The translations under genes were made by a program, and so were the position numbers. This document shows positions 34,493-42,592 of a stretch of DNA of 64,000 nucleotides, piece by piece (positions within the stretch are counted from its first letter, which is position 1; every line of letters starts with the position of its first letter). Under the pieces are notes generated by a model. That model did not search any database. It was not told where the DNA came from and worked only from the letters and a program-made list of their open reading frames with translations. Origin of the DNA: Rhodospirillaceae bacterium (GTDB lineage Bacteria > Pseudomonadota > Alphaproteobacteria > Reyranellales > Reyranellaceae); assembly GCA_009772935.1 (NCBI GenBank), contig WOUR01000013.1, forward strand, positions 1 to 64,000, given 5' to 3'.

Positions 34493-35916
34493 GCCGCTTC
34501 TCCCGTTCTGGCCGCCGCGGCCCGATACTGGCGAGCGAGTTGTTCGGCGTGGTACTCGGCAGCCAGCGCCTGCTCGGTGCGGCCGACCTTGCGATAGAGA
34601 TCGGCGAGTGCGCGCTTGGTCGCGGCGACGCCGGGCCGCTCGCGTTCGTCGGCCTGCAGGATCGCCAGCGCCGCATCGTTCCAGCCGGCGCGGCCCAGCG
34701 CATCGAGATGGATGGCGCCGAACAGGGCGCGCTGGGCGATCGAGCCGCCGAGGCTGCGAAGGTACGGCATAGCCTGACCCATCAGGCGCGCCGCCGCCGG
34801 CATGTCGCCCGCGGCGTGGGCGGCCAGGCCGTGCGCCAGCGGGACCACGCAATCGGCCCAGAGTTCGCGCTCGAAGGGTTTCGCACGCGCGGCGCGGTCC
34901 TCGAGGCTGGCCAGCATCTCGGTTACGGCGCTTCGCTCGCCGGCGCGCGCCAGGCCGTAGAGATAGTGGACGTCGTGGAAGGCGGAGAGATGCTCGTGCA
35001 GGCGCGGCTTGAGATAGGTCGCGAGATCAGCCCAGCGCGTGCCGACATCGACGCCGCGCAGCTCGAGGCGCGCCAGTAGCGAGACGGCATTGGCCTGGTC
35101 CTCGCAGAACTCCTTCCAGACGCCCCAGACGCGCTCGTCGTGGAGCGTCAGTGCTTCGTCGGTGCGGTCGAGGTCGATCAGGAACAGCGCGAGGTGCCAC
35201 CAGTTGTGCGTCTGCATGAACGAATTGCAGTCGCTCCAGGTGTCGGACACCGAGTTGAGGAAGGCGACGCCTTCCAGCATACGGCCGCGCGCCTCCAGGC
35301 AATGGGCGATGGCGTGATGCGCCCACGGGTCGTTGCGGTCGAGCGCCAGACCCTTGCGCGCCGCGGCCTCGGCCTCGTCGAGGCGATTGCACTCCTCCAG
35401 GCCGAACGCATACATGCCCCAGACGAAGCGATTGTCCGGGTTGGCGGCGAGCAGCCTCTCGCCGACCTCGAGCAGCGTCTCGGCCTCGCCGCGGTTGAAG
35501 GCCAGCAGCTGCGCCAGCTTGCCGGCCAGCAGGTCGCGCGGCCAGTCGGCGACGATCCTGCGGAACTGTTGCAGGCTGCGGTCGGTGTCACCATCGACCC
35601 AGAATTCGATGGCGCCGAGCCACGCGAATTCGCGAGAACTCGCGCCAGCCGTCATCTTCTGCGCGCGCGAGAGGTGGCGCGTCGCGGCGGCATGACCTTC
35701 CGGCGAATACATCGAGAGGAAGAGGCTCGCCGCGACCAGTGGCAGCATCGGGCACTTTTCTTCCGCATCGGCGGCGGCGATGAAGTCGGCGAACCGCTTG
35801 CCGAAGCCCAGCCACTCCTGCCTGACGAAATCCAGCGCGCCGACCGCACTCTCGTCGGCATTGCCCAGCTCCAGCCCTTGCCCGTCCTTCGCCACGCCGT
35901 CCTCACCATATTGCAC
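34489..35916 (-). CDS. TTC38-like tetratricopeptide repeat protein
   Basis: A 475-residue soluble alpha-helical protein built of TPR-like repeats, such as DRTDEALTLHDERV and NRLDEAEAAARKGLALDRND. It resembles the TTC38 family, single genes common in alphaproteobacteria and animals, with no catalytic motif. The GTG at 35916 is the preferred start because conserved-looking sequence begins there (QYGEDGVAKDGQGLELGN); earlier in-frame codons are low complexity. It heads the TPR-amidase-amidase-HAD run. Confidence 0.75.
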   Translation of the reverse strand: MQYGEDGVAKDGQGLELGNADESAVGALDFVRQEWLGFGKRFADFIAAADAEEKCPMLPLVAASLFLSMYSPEGHAAATRHLSRAQKMTAGASSREFAWLGAIEFWVDGDTDRSLQQFRRIVADWPRDLLAGKLAQLLAFNRGEAETLLEVGERLLAANPDNRFVWGMYAFGLEECNRLDEAEAAARKGLALDRNDPWAHHAIAHCLEARGRMLEGVAFLNSVSDTWSDCNSFMQTHNWWHLALFLIDLDRTDEALTLHDERVWGVWKEFCEDQANAVSLLARLELRGVDVGTRWADLATYLKPRLHEHLSAFHDVHYLYGLARAGERSAVTEMLASLEDRAARAKPFERELWADCVVPLAHGLAAHAAGDMPAAARLMGQAMPYLRSLGGSIAQRALFGAIHLDALGRAGWNDAALAILQADERERPGVAATKRALADLYRKVGRTEQALAAEYHAEQLARQYRAAAARTGEAA

Positions 35917-36026
35917 TGAATCAGCTTCGCATGGCGCACCGCGACTGGTCGAGGGGCTAGCTCTTCCTGGGCCTGTCCCCGATACTGGCAATCAAGAACG
36001 ATCAGTAACCACCAGGGAGGAAGAAA

Positions 36027-37010
36027 ATGAAGCGTCGCCATCTGCTGGGGTCCGCCGCAGCGCTCGCAATCACGTCGGGCATCGCGCCGTCGATCGCGCG
36101 TGCCCAGGCGTTCCCCGACAAGCCAATTCGCCTCATCGTGCCCTACGCGCCGGGCGGCGCGACCGACACGTCGGCACGCATCGCGGCGGAGTATCTGACG
36201 ACCAAGTTCGGCCAGCAGGTGTTGGTCGAAAACAAGCCGGGTGGGGGCACGATCATCGCCACCGAGATCGTCGCCAAGGCGAAGCCCGACGGCTACACGA
36301 TCCTCCTGGCGGCGGCCCCTGTTGCCACCAACACGTCGTTCGGCCTCAAGCTGCCGTACGATCCGGTGAAAGATCTGGCCCCGGTCTGCAGCTACGTCGA
36401 CATGCCGCTGCTGCTCGCCTGCAATCCGAGCGCGCCCTACAAGACGATGGCCGAGTTCGTCGCCTGGGCGAAGAAGCAGACCTCGCCAATACCCTATGCC
36501 TCGGCGGGCAATGCGAGCATGCCGCATCTGTGGGGTGAACAGCTCAGGATGGAGACGGGGATCAGGCTCGAGCATATCGGCTACAAGGGAAGCGCCGATG
36601 CGCTGAAGGACGTGCTGGGCGGCCACGTCATGCTGTTCTCGGATACGCTGCTGCCGGGCGGCCTCGCGGTCAAGGACGGAAGGTTGCGCGGCCTGGTCGT
36701 CGCGGCGGCCAAGCGGGTGCCCATGCTTCCCGACGTGCCGACGGTGGCTGAGGCCGGCCTGCCTGCGAACCTGACGGGTGCGGTTTTCTTTGGCGTCATG
36801 GCGTCCGGCGGCACGCCCGAGCCGGTCATTGCCAAGCTGAATGCCGCCTTCAACGAGGTCCTCACCGATCCGATAACTTCGAAGAAGCTCGTCGATCTCG
36901 GCTTCGTGCTGGTGGGTGGAGGTGCCGCCGATTACGGCAAGCGCCTCGCCGCCGAGACGGAGAAATGGCGCAAGGTCATCCAGGAGGCGAAGATCTCGCC
37001 GCCGGCGTAA
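36027..37010 (+). CDS. Bug family tripartite tricarboxylate transporter substrate-binding protein
   Basis: A 327-residue periplasmic binding protein, with a twin-arginine-like signal peptide (KRRHLLGSAAALAIT ... ARAQ). The mature part shows the Bug hallmarks PDKPIRLIVPYAPGGATD and the VENKPGGG loop. Bug proteins bind carboxylates or other small acids, and most are orphans, as here: no TctA/TctB membrane genes are next to it. A strong ribosome binding site (AGGAGGAAG) precedes the ATG. Confidence 0.93.
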   Translation: MKRRHLLGSAAALAITSGIAPSIARAQAFPDKPIRLIVPYAPGGATDTSARIAAEYLTTKFGQQVLVENKPGGGTIIATEIVAKAKPDGYTILLAAAPVATNTSFGLKLPYDPVKDLAPVCSYVDMPLLLACNPSAPYKTMAEFVAWAKKQTSPIPYASAGNASMPHLWGEQLRMETGIRLEHIGYKGSADALKDVLGGHVMLFSDTLLPGGLAVKDGRLRGLVVAAAKRVPMLPDVPTVAEAGLPANLTGAVFFGVMASGGTPEPVIAKLNAAFNEVLTDPITSKKLVDLGFVLVGGGAADYGKRLAAETEKWRKVIQEAKISPPA

Positions 37011-37036
37011 GCGCACGGTGCGCAATCTGAACCGCC

Positions 37037-37065
37037 TCACCCAAGTCGCTTCACGACTTGGGTGA
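37037..37065. terminator. Perfect 12-bp hairpin between convergent genes
   Basis: TCACCCAAGTCG (37037-37048) and CGACTTGGGTGA (37054-37065) are exact complements with a CTTCA loop, followed on the + strand by a C-run. It lies between the stop of the Bug gene and the convergent periplasmic-protein gene, whose stop codon falls in the loop. A bidirectional terminator is the simplest reading. Confidence 0.65.
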
Positions 37066-37413
37066 CCCCCCAAGGAAGCAGAAGATGGTACCGGTCTTGT
37101 TCGCGCAGATATGGCTGCGGCCGTCGGGGGCGAGTTCGTTCAGGACTGCCTTCGGCGGCACGGCGACCCAGCGGCCGTCGAGCAGCGCGTACCACGTGCC
37201 GTCGTCCTTCTGATAGGCCCGTGTCGGGCGGCAGTCGCCCTCGACGCCGTTGATGGTGCCGGTGCAGCACGAGGCGTTGGAGCCCGGCCGCTTCAGCTTC
37301 TCGTACCAGTCGTGATTCTCGGCGTGTCCCTGGCCATGATGTCCGTCCTGCGCCATCGTGGACGGGCTGGCGAAGATCACCGACAGCGCGATGACGAGGA
37401 GGGCACGTGGCAT
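37051..37413 (-). CDS. Small secreted cysteine-containing protein
   Basis: A 120-residue product: signal peptide (about residues 1-22, ending STMAQ), then a His-rich start (DGHHGQGHAENHDWY) and five cysteines (CC pair, DC, HIC and IFC) spread over 60 residues. It belongs to a hypothetical family I recognise from many alphaproteobacteria but cannot name. I chose the ATG at 37413 over 37452 because it begins directly with the signal peptide. Its stop is in the loop of a perfect hairpin. Confidence 0.65.
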   Translation of the reverse strand: MPRALLVIALSVIFASPSTMAQDGHHGQGHAENHDWYEKLKRPGSNASCCTGTINGVEGDCRPTRAYQKDDGTWYALLDGRWVAVPPKAVLNELAPDGRSHICANKTGTIFCFLGGSPKS

Positions 37414-37501
37414 GAGGGCCGCCACCTTTCGCTGTGTCGGCCGACCCGCCACGCATTCGAGGTGACGGTGCCGGCGCTCAGCCTGAAACGTTGGCCGGAG
37501 C

Positions 37502-38353
37502 CTACATCATCCGCAGACCGGCGACGATGGGGACGAACTCAGGATCGTCGGCCGACAGCATGCCGTGACGCACGAAGAAGTCGATCAGCACCAGATTGCA
37601 ATTGTACTTGAACTCTACCGTGTTGCGCACCGTCTCGAACACGCGCTGCACCGGCCACAGTTCGAACGAATGGACCTCGCCGTCGTTGGCGCGCGGTGTG
37701 AAATCCTTCGGCAGCTCGAGATCGAAGCACGTCATCACGTCGGGCTTCAGCTGCTGGCCCGACTGGTTCCAGTAGCCGACGATGCTCACGGCCTTCGCCT
37801 GGCGCGCAAGCTCGGGCGGGATCGAGGCTTCCTCGCCGCATTCCTTGACCAGGTTCTCGTGCAGGCCGAGCCCCGCCGGCTGGCCGCCGGCTACCGTATT
37901 GTCGAGCTGGCCGGGGAAGGTCGGCTTCTCGTAGGAGCGGCGCGGCACCCAGATGTGCAGCCCGTCGGCGCGGCGTACATAGCCCGTCATGTGTGGACCG
38001 CCGGCCCGCACCCCGAACCACGGTACCGCCGAGCGTTCCATCTCCATCAGGACTGGCGCGCCTTCCTGCGGCGCCACGGCGTATCTCTCCTCGCGCCACA
38101 GGCCGTTGAAATGGCCGGCCGCGCGCAAGCCCAGCAGGAACGCGTGGACCTCCGCCGTGCGCTTCCGCGGCGTGTCGAGGCGCGGATCGAGGTGCCAGGC
38201 GTCGCCGCTTCGCGCGAACAGTCCGGACGACTGCAGGGTACTCGCTGCAAAGTCGCGATGGACGAAGCCCGCCCGGTGCTCGCCCACGAACCACGGCTCG
38301 AACTGGGTGAGATCGGCGTTGTTGCACCGCCGGATGTGATCGAGGAAGGACAT
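37502..38353 (-). CDS. NUDIX hydrolase with DUF4743-like N-terminal domain
   Basis: A 283-residue protein. A 120-residue N-terminal domain of the DUF4743/Tnr3 type precedes the NUDIX fold. The NUDIX box runs from G157 (GGQPAGLGLHENLVKECGEE) to E175, with Glu residues that bind the metal. Tnr3-type enzymes act on damaged thiamine diphosphate, such as oxy-thiamine forms; a similar clean-up role here is a reasonable guess. The ATG at 38353 is divergent from the thioesterase-like gene at 38384, with only 30 bp between. Confidence 0.85.
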   Translation of the reverse strand: MSFLDHIRRCNNADLTQFEPWFVGEHRAGFVHRDFAASTLQSSGLFARSGDAWHLDPRLDTPRKRTAEVHAFLLGLRAAGHFNGLWREERYAVAPQEGAPVLMEMERSAVPWFGVRAGGPHMTGYVRRADGLHIWVPRRSYEKPTFPGQLDNTVAGGQPAGLGLHENLVKECGEEASIPPELARQAKAVSIVGYWNQSGQQLKPDVMTCFDLELPKDFTPRANDGEVHSFELWPVQRVFETVRNTVEFKYNCNLVLIDFFVRHGMLSADDPEFVPIVAGLRMM

Positions 38354-38383
38354 GGAGCAGGGAGATAGCATAGGGTGGCGTCG

Positions 38384-38758
38384 ATGACCGAAGAGGAACT
38401 TCAGGCCCGGCTCGAAGCCGTCCTGCCCGCCGCCGACCTCCACGATGTGTTCGTCGAGGAATGCCAGGACCAGGACGTTCGGCTGCGCTTTTCACTGGCG
38501 GCTGGAGAGGAATGGACGACGGCGGCGCTGTTGTCGCTGGTCGACACCTCGCTGCGTGCGGCCTCGGGGTTGGAGGCGCGCGTGTCCCATCTCAGCGTGA
38601 CGGTGCTGCGGCCCGCGCAGGCCGCCGAGGTGGTGTCCCTGTCACGGGCCATCCGTCGCGACGGCGACCGGATCCACGCCGAGACCTGGCTGTTCAGCCA
38701 CGCCGTCGTCGAGCCCATGCTGCACGCGACGGCGACTCTCGGGACGTCGTCGATGTAG
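38384..38758 (+). CDS. Short hotdog-fold thioesterase-like protein
   Basis: A 124-residue protein whose second half has the hotdog pattern of PaaI-type thioesterases (HLSVTVLRPA then AETWLFSHA), although no clear catalytic residue is visible. Either the ATG at 38384 or the GTG at 38375 could start it. The function is unproven. It is directly upstream of nikR and could be its first cotranscribed gene, or independent. Confidence 0.5.
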   Translation: MTEEELQARLEAVLPAADLHDVFVEECQDQDVRLRFSLAAGEEWTTAALLSLVDTSLRAASGLEARVSHLSVTVLRPAQAAEVVSLSRAIRRDGDRIHAETWLFSHAVVEPMLHATATLGTSSM

Positions 38759-38800
38759 TTCGCCATACTTCAAGCCGGAGCGGCAAGCGGAGGAGTTGAG

Positions 38801-39271
38801 ATGCAGCGTGTCACCCTGTCGGTCGACGACGATCTGCTGGCGACGCTCGATCGCCACATGAAGAAGCACCGCTACGCCAGCCGCTCCGAGGCGCTGCGCG
38901 ACATCCTGCGCGGAGTGGCGGCGCAGGAGGCGCTGGAGGCGAAGCCAGCCGGCCAGGCGGAGGGCTTCTGCATCGCCACGCTCGCCTACGTCTACGATCA
39001 CGAGACCCGCGATCTCGGCCGGCGCCTCACCCAGGCGCAGCACCGCCATCACGACCTGCAGGTGGCGACCCTGCATGTCCATCTCGACCACGAGTCCTGC
39101 CTGGAAGTGTCGGTGCTGCGCGGTCCGGTCAAGGACGTGCGCGCCATGGCCGACGACACGGTGAGCCAGCGCGGCGTGCGCCACGGACAGCTCCATCTCG
39201 TGCCGGCCGAACTCGACCACAAGCGCCACGGTCACGGCGGGCGCGGCGACCATGACCATATCCACGCCTGA
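38801..39271 (+). CDS. nikR: Nickel-responsive regulator NikR
   Basis: A 156-residue ribbon-helix-helix plus ACT-domain repressor. The DNA-binding part is QRVTLSVDDDLLATLD, and the nickel site residues correspond exactly to E. coli NikR with an offset of 5: H81, H92, H94 and C100 (LHVHLDHESC). The C-terminus carries an extra His-rich tail (KRHGHGGRGDHDHIHA) that could bind more nickel. It should repress the ABC importer genes downstream when nickel is ample. Confidence 0.95.
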   Translation: MQRVTLSVDDDLLATLDRHMKKHRYASRSEALRDILRGVAAQEALEAKPAGQAEGFCIATLAYVYDHETRDLGRRLTQAQHRHHDLQVATLHVHLDHESCLEVSVLRGPVKDVRAMADDTVSQRGVRHGQLHLVPAELDHKRHGHGGRGDHDHIHA

Positions 39272-39339
39272 CCTCGACCAATTGCCGCGCCAGAACGCGG
39301 CGGCGTTGTCGCGCATGCGGCGCCGTCGTAAGAACAATC

Positions 39340-40884
39340 ATGAAATTCCGCTTAACCCTCGCCATCATCCTGGCGGGAGCCGCTTTTTCGACCCTGACCG
39401 CGCGAGCCCAGGTCGCGGTGGTGGCCGTTGCCGGTGATCCAGGTCACCTCAATCCGGCGATCTCGACGGCAGGGCCGCTGCATGCCGTCGCCGATTCGAT
39501 CTTCAACGGTCTGGTCTCGCTCGATCGCGACGGCAATGTGCAACCCGATCTCGCCACCTCCTGGACGGTCTCGCCTGACGGCCGCGAAGTCCGCTTCACC
39601 CTGTCCCCGGGGGTGAAGTGGCATGACGGCAAGCCGTTCTCCGCCGAGGACGTGAAGTTCACCTTCGTGGAGGTGCTGTTCCGCTTCCACGCCCGCACGC
39701 GGGCCGGTCTGGCACCGGCCGTCGAGGCCGTCGAAGCGCCGGATGCCGACACGGTCGTGTTCAGGCTGAAGCGCCCGCATCCCGCGCTGTTGCGGCAGTT
39801 GAACGTGACCGAGGCGCCGATCCTGCCGCGCCATCTCTACGCCGGGTCCGATCCCAACCGGAACGAGGCCAACTCCCGGCCGGTCGGCACCGGCGCCTTC
39901 CGGTTCGAGGGCTACAAGCGCGACGACAGTGTCGTGCTGGTGCGCAACGAGAACTACTTCAAGCCCGGCCTGCCGAAGCTCGAGCGGCTGGTGTTCCGCG
40001 TCATTCCGGGGACCAACACGCAGATTGCGGCGCTGGCTAAGGGCGAGGTCGATTATCTCGGCCGCGTGGCCCCCTCCGACGTGGCCCGCCTCAAGGACAA
40101 GGCGACCCTGCTCGATACGACGTCGGGCCCCGGCGGCGCCAACTGCATCATGACCCTGGCCTTCAACCTGCAGCGGCCCGCGCTGGCGGCGCTGCCGGTG
40201 CGGCAGGCCTTCGCCCATGCGCTGAACCGCCGGCAGATGCTGGATCTCGTGCAGTTCGGTCAGGGCCGCGTCGCCCAGGCGCCGATTCATTCCGCCATCG
40301 GCTGGGCCACGCTTCCCGGAGCGCTGCAGGCCTACGAATTCGACCCGGCCAAGGCCAATGCGCTGCTCGACCAGGCCGGCCTGCCGCGCAGCGCAAGCGG
40401 CGAGCGGGCCACGCTCGACTTGCTGATGTTCCCGGCTTTCGCCCGCTATGCCGAACTGATGCGCCAGCAGCTTGCGGCCGTCGGCATCGCCCTGCGCCTG
40501 AAGCCGCTCGATCCGGCGGCCTTCGCGACCTCCGTGTTCACCCAGCGCGATTTCGATCTGGCGCTGATCTCTTATTGCAACGGCGTGGATCCCGAGATCG
40601 GCGTGCGCCGCATGTATCACTCGACGGCGATCGGCAACGTGCCCTTCTCGAACGCGGCCGCCTATCGCAATGCCGACGTCGACCGGCTGTTCGACCAGGC
40701 CGGCTCCTCGACCGACACGGCGGCGCGTGGCGAGGCCTATCGGGAAATGGAACGCATCGTCGCCCGCGATCTTCCCTACTGGTGGCTGGTCGAGACCGAT
40801 TTCACCTCGGCCTGGCGCGGCGATTTCGCCGACTTCGCGCCCTGGAGCGGGCAGTTCGCCGAGCGGGCCTTTCAGAAGCGTTGA
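39340..40884 (+). CDS. ABC importer periplasmic binding protein, family 5 (nickel/peptide type)
   Basis: A 514-residue extracellular solute-binding protein with a 24-residue signal peptide (LILAGAAFSTLTARAQ). It shows the family pattern LVSLDRDGNVQPDLATSWTVSPDGREVRFTL and VKWHDGKPFSAEDVKFT. Family 5 proteins bind peptides, nickel chelates or opines. Its place beside nikR favours a nickel chelate, but sequence alone does not prove this. The stop overlaps the first permease gene by one base. Confidence 0.88.
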   Translation: MKFRLTLAIILAGAAFSTLTARAQVAVVAVAGDPGHLNPAISTAGPLHAVADSIFNGLVSLDRDGNVQPDLATSWTVSPDGREVRFTLSPGVKWHDGKPFSAEDVKFTFVEVLFRFHARTRAGLAPAVEAVEAPDADTVVFRLKRPHPALLRQLNVTEAPILPRHLYAGSDPNRNEANSRPVGTGAFRFEGYKRDDSVVLVRNENYFKPGLPKLERLVFRVIPGTNTQIAALAKGEVDYLGRVAPSDVARLKDKATLLDTTSGPGGANCIMTLAFNLQRPALAALPVRQAFAHALNRRQMLDLVQFGQGRVAQAPIHSAIGWATLPGALQAYEFDPAKANALLDQAGLPRSASGERATLDLLMFPAFARYAELMRQQLAAVGIALRLKPLDPAAFATSVFTQRDFDLALISYCNGVDPEIGVRRMYHSTAIGNVPFSNAAAYRNADVDRLFDQAGSSTDTAARGEAYREMERIVARDLPYWWLVETDFTSAWRGDFADFAPWSGQFAERAFQKR

Positions 40885-41822
40885 TGCTTCTTCGGCGTCT
40901 GGCCTGGGCATTCGGCACGGTCTGGCTGGCGGCGAGTCTTGCCTTCCTGCTGATCCATCTGGCGCCCGGCGGGCCCGCGGTCGCGCTGGGCGGTGATTCG
41001 GGCGCTCCCGGCTACCTTGAAGAAGTCGCGCGTCTCTACGGTCTCGACCGTCCGCTGCCCGAGATCTATCTCGACTGGCTGACGCGGTTGGCCACCGGAG
41101 ATCTCGGCCATTCGTATCGCAGCGGCCAGTCCGTGCTGAGTCTCATCCTGGAGCGGCTGCCGGTCACACTGGCCCTGGTCGCGCCGGCCGTGGCGCTCTC
41201 GGCGATCACCGGCACGTTCCTGGGACTTCTGCGCACGCGACGCGGGTTTGCCGCCTCGATGGCCGCGCTCCATGCGGTGCCGGGTTATCTGGTCGGACAG
41301 GTCCTCGTCATGGTGTTCGCGCTCGGCCTGGGCATCCTGCCGGTCCAAGGGCTCGTCGATGGGCGCGGCGAGATCGGCGGTGGGCTGGAGCGACAGCTCG
41401 ACATGGCGCGTCATCTGGTGCTGCCCGTCCTCGCTCTGGCGCTGCACAACCTCACCTTCGTGGCGTTGCTGACGCGCACGCGCGTGATGGCCGAGATGGA
41501 ACGGCCCTACACCCTGACGGCGGCGGCGAAGGGGGTCGCGCCACGCCTCGTCCGGCGCCGCCACGCGTTGCCCAATGCGATGCTGGGGCTGGTCTCGCTG
41601 CTCGGATCGCGGTTGGGAGGCTTCGTGGCGGGCGCCGTGACCATAGAAGTCCTGTTCGCGCTGCCAGGCCTCGGCCGGCTGGCGGTGACGTCGGCCATCG
41701 CGCGCGACCATCCGGTGGTGATCGGGCTCGTCCTGTTCACCTCCGCCGTCGTGGTCATGACCAATCTGGTGGTGGATCTCACCTTCCGCAGGCTCGATCC
41801 GCGGGTCGGAGACGCCGTTTGA
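40884..41822 (+). CDS. ABC importer permease, NikB/DppB type
   Basis: A 312-residue inner-membrane protein of about six segments with the N-terminal signature RRLAWAFGTVWLAASLAFLLIHLAPGG, typical of DppB/NikB permeases. The EAA loop that docks the ATPase is AAAKGVAPRLVRRRHALPNAM. It forms a heterodimer with the next gene product. It starts one base inside the binding-protein stop. Confidence 0.9.
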   Translation: MLLRRLAWAFGTVWLAASLAFLLIHLAPGGPAVALGGDSGAPGYLEEVARLYGLDRPLPEIYLDWLTRLATGDLGHSYRSGQSVLSLILERLPVTLALVAPAVALSAITGTFLGLLRTRRGFAASMAALHAVPGYLVGQVLVMVFALGLGILPVQGLVDGRGEIGGGLERQLDMARHLVLPVLALALHNLTFVALLTRTRVMAEMERPYTLTAAAKGVAPRLVRRRHALPNAMLGLVSLLGSRLGGFVAGAVTIEVLFALPGLGRLAVTSAIARDHPVVIGLVLFTSAVVVMTNLVVDLTFRRLDPRVGDAV

Positions 41823-42586
41823 GCCGGCACGCAAGGACCATCGCCGGCGCCATCGTCGGGGTGCTGTACCTCTGCTGCCTGTTGCTGGCGCCCGCAGGCG
41901 CGCTTCAGTCGCTGCCGATGAGCGGGCCTTTCCTGCCGCCCTCGTTCGCGCATCCTCTCGGCACCGACGATCTCGGCCGTGACATGCTGGCGGCGCTGGC
42001 CCAGGGCGGCCGCACCTCGCTGATGGTCGCGACCGCGACCGCCCTGCTGGCCGTCGGCCTTGGCATGGCGATCGGCATGGCGGCCGGAATGGGAGCACCC
42101 TGGCTCGACGACCTGCTGATGCGAACGGCCGACATGGTGCTGAGCCTGCCCGCGCTGCTGGTCGCCATCCTCGTGGCGTCGCTGTTCGGCGGCTCGTCGT
42201 TGAACCTCGCGCTGGTGCTCGGCCTGATCCGGTGGCCGACGATCGCCCGGATCGTGCGGGCGGAGACCCTGTCGTTGAGGCGCAGCGACTTCGTTCGCTC
42301 GTCGGTCGCCGTCGGCACGCGTCCCGTCGCCGTGGCGGTCAGGCACATCCTGCCGCATGTCAGTCCCACGGCGCTTTCCGCCACCGGAATCGTGTTCGGC
42401 GGTGCCATCCTGGCCGAGGCGGCTCTCGCCTTCGTCGGTCTCGGCGATCCCGCTCTCACCAGCTGGGGACAGCTGATCGCGGCCGGCTACACCTTCTTCG
42501 ATCGGGCCTGGTGGATGTGGGCCTTTCCTGCCCTGGCCCTTTGCGGCACGTCGGCACTGGTCGCCGTGGCGGCCAGCCGGGCGTGA
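41819..42586 (+). CDS. ABC importer permease, NikC/DppC type
   Basis: A 255-residue inner-membrane permease with TTG start overlapping the previous stop (TTGA). Motifs HPLGTDDLGRD and the EAA loop SVAVGTRPVAVAVRHILPH are standard for DppC/NikC. It is the last gene of the run. The two ATPase subunits (NikD, NikE) expected to power this importer are absent here: the next gene is convergent and unrelated. Confidence 0.9.
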   Translation: MSRHARTIAGAIVGVLYLCCLLLAPAGALQSLPMSGPFLPPSFAHPLGTDDLGRDMLAALAQGGRTSLMVATATALLAVGLGMAIGMAAGMGAPWLDDLLMRTADMVLSLPALLVAILVASLFGGSSLNLALVLGLIRWPTIARIVRAETLSLRRSDFVRSSVAVGTRPVAVAVRHILPHVSPTALSATGIVFGGAILAEAALAFVGLGDPALTSWGQLIAAGYTFFDRAWWMWAFPALALCGTSALVAVAASRA

Positions 42587-42592
42587 AAGGCG

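Noticed and set aside
31208..34597. A 1129-codon open frame on the + strand
   Set aside because: It lies antisense to two intact amidase genes and the HAD gene. Its translation is Arg/His/Gly-rich low-complexity sequence with no domain, which is normal for an antisense frame in GC-rich coding DNA.
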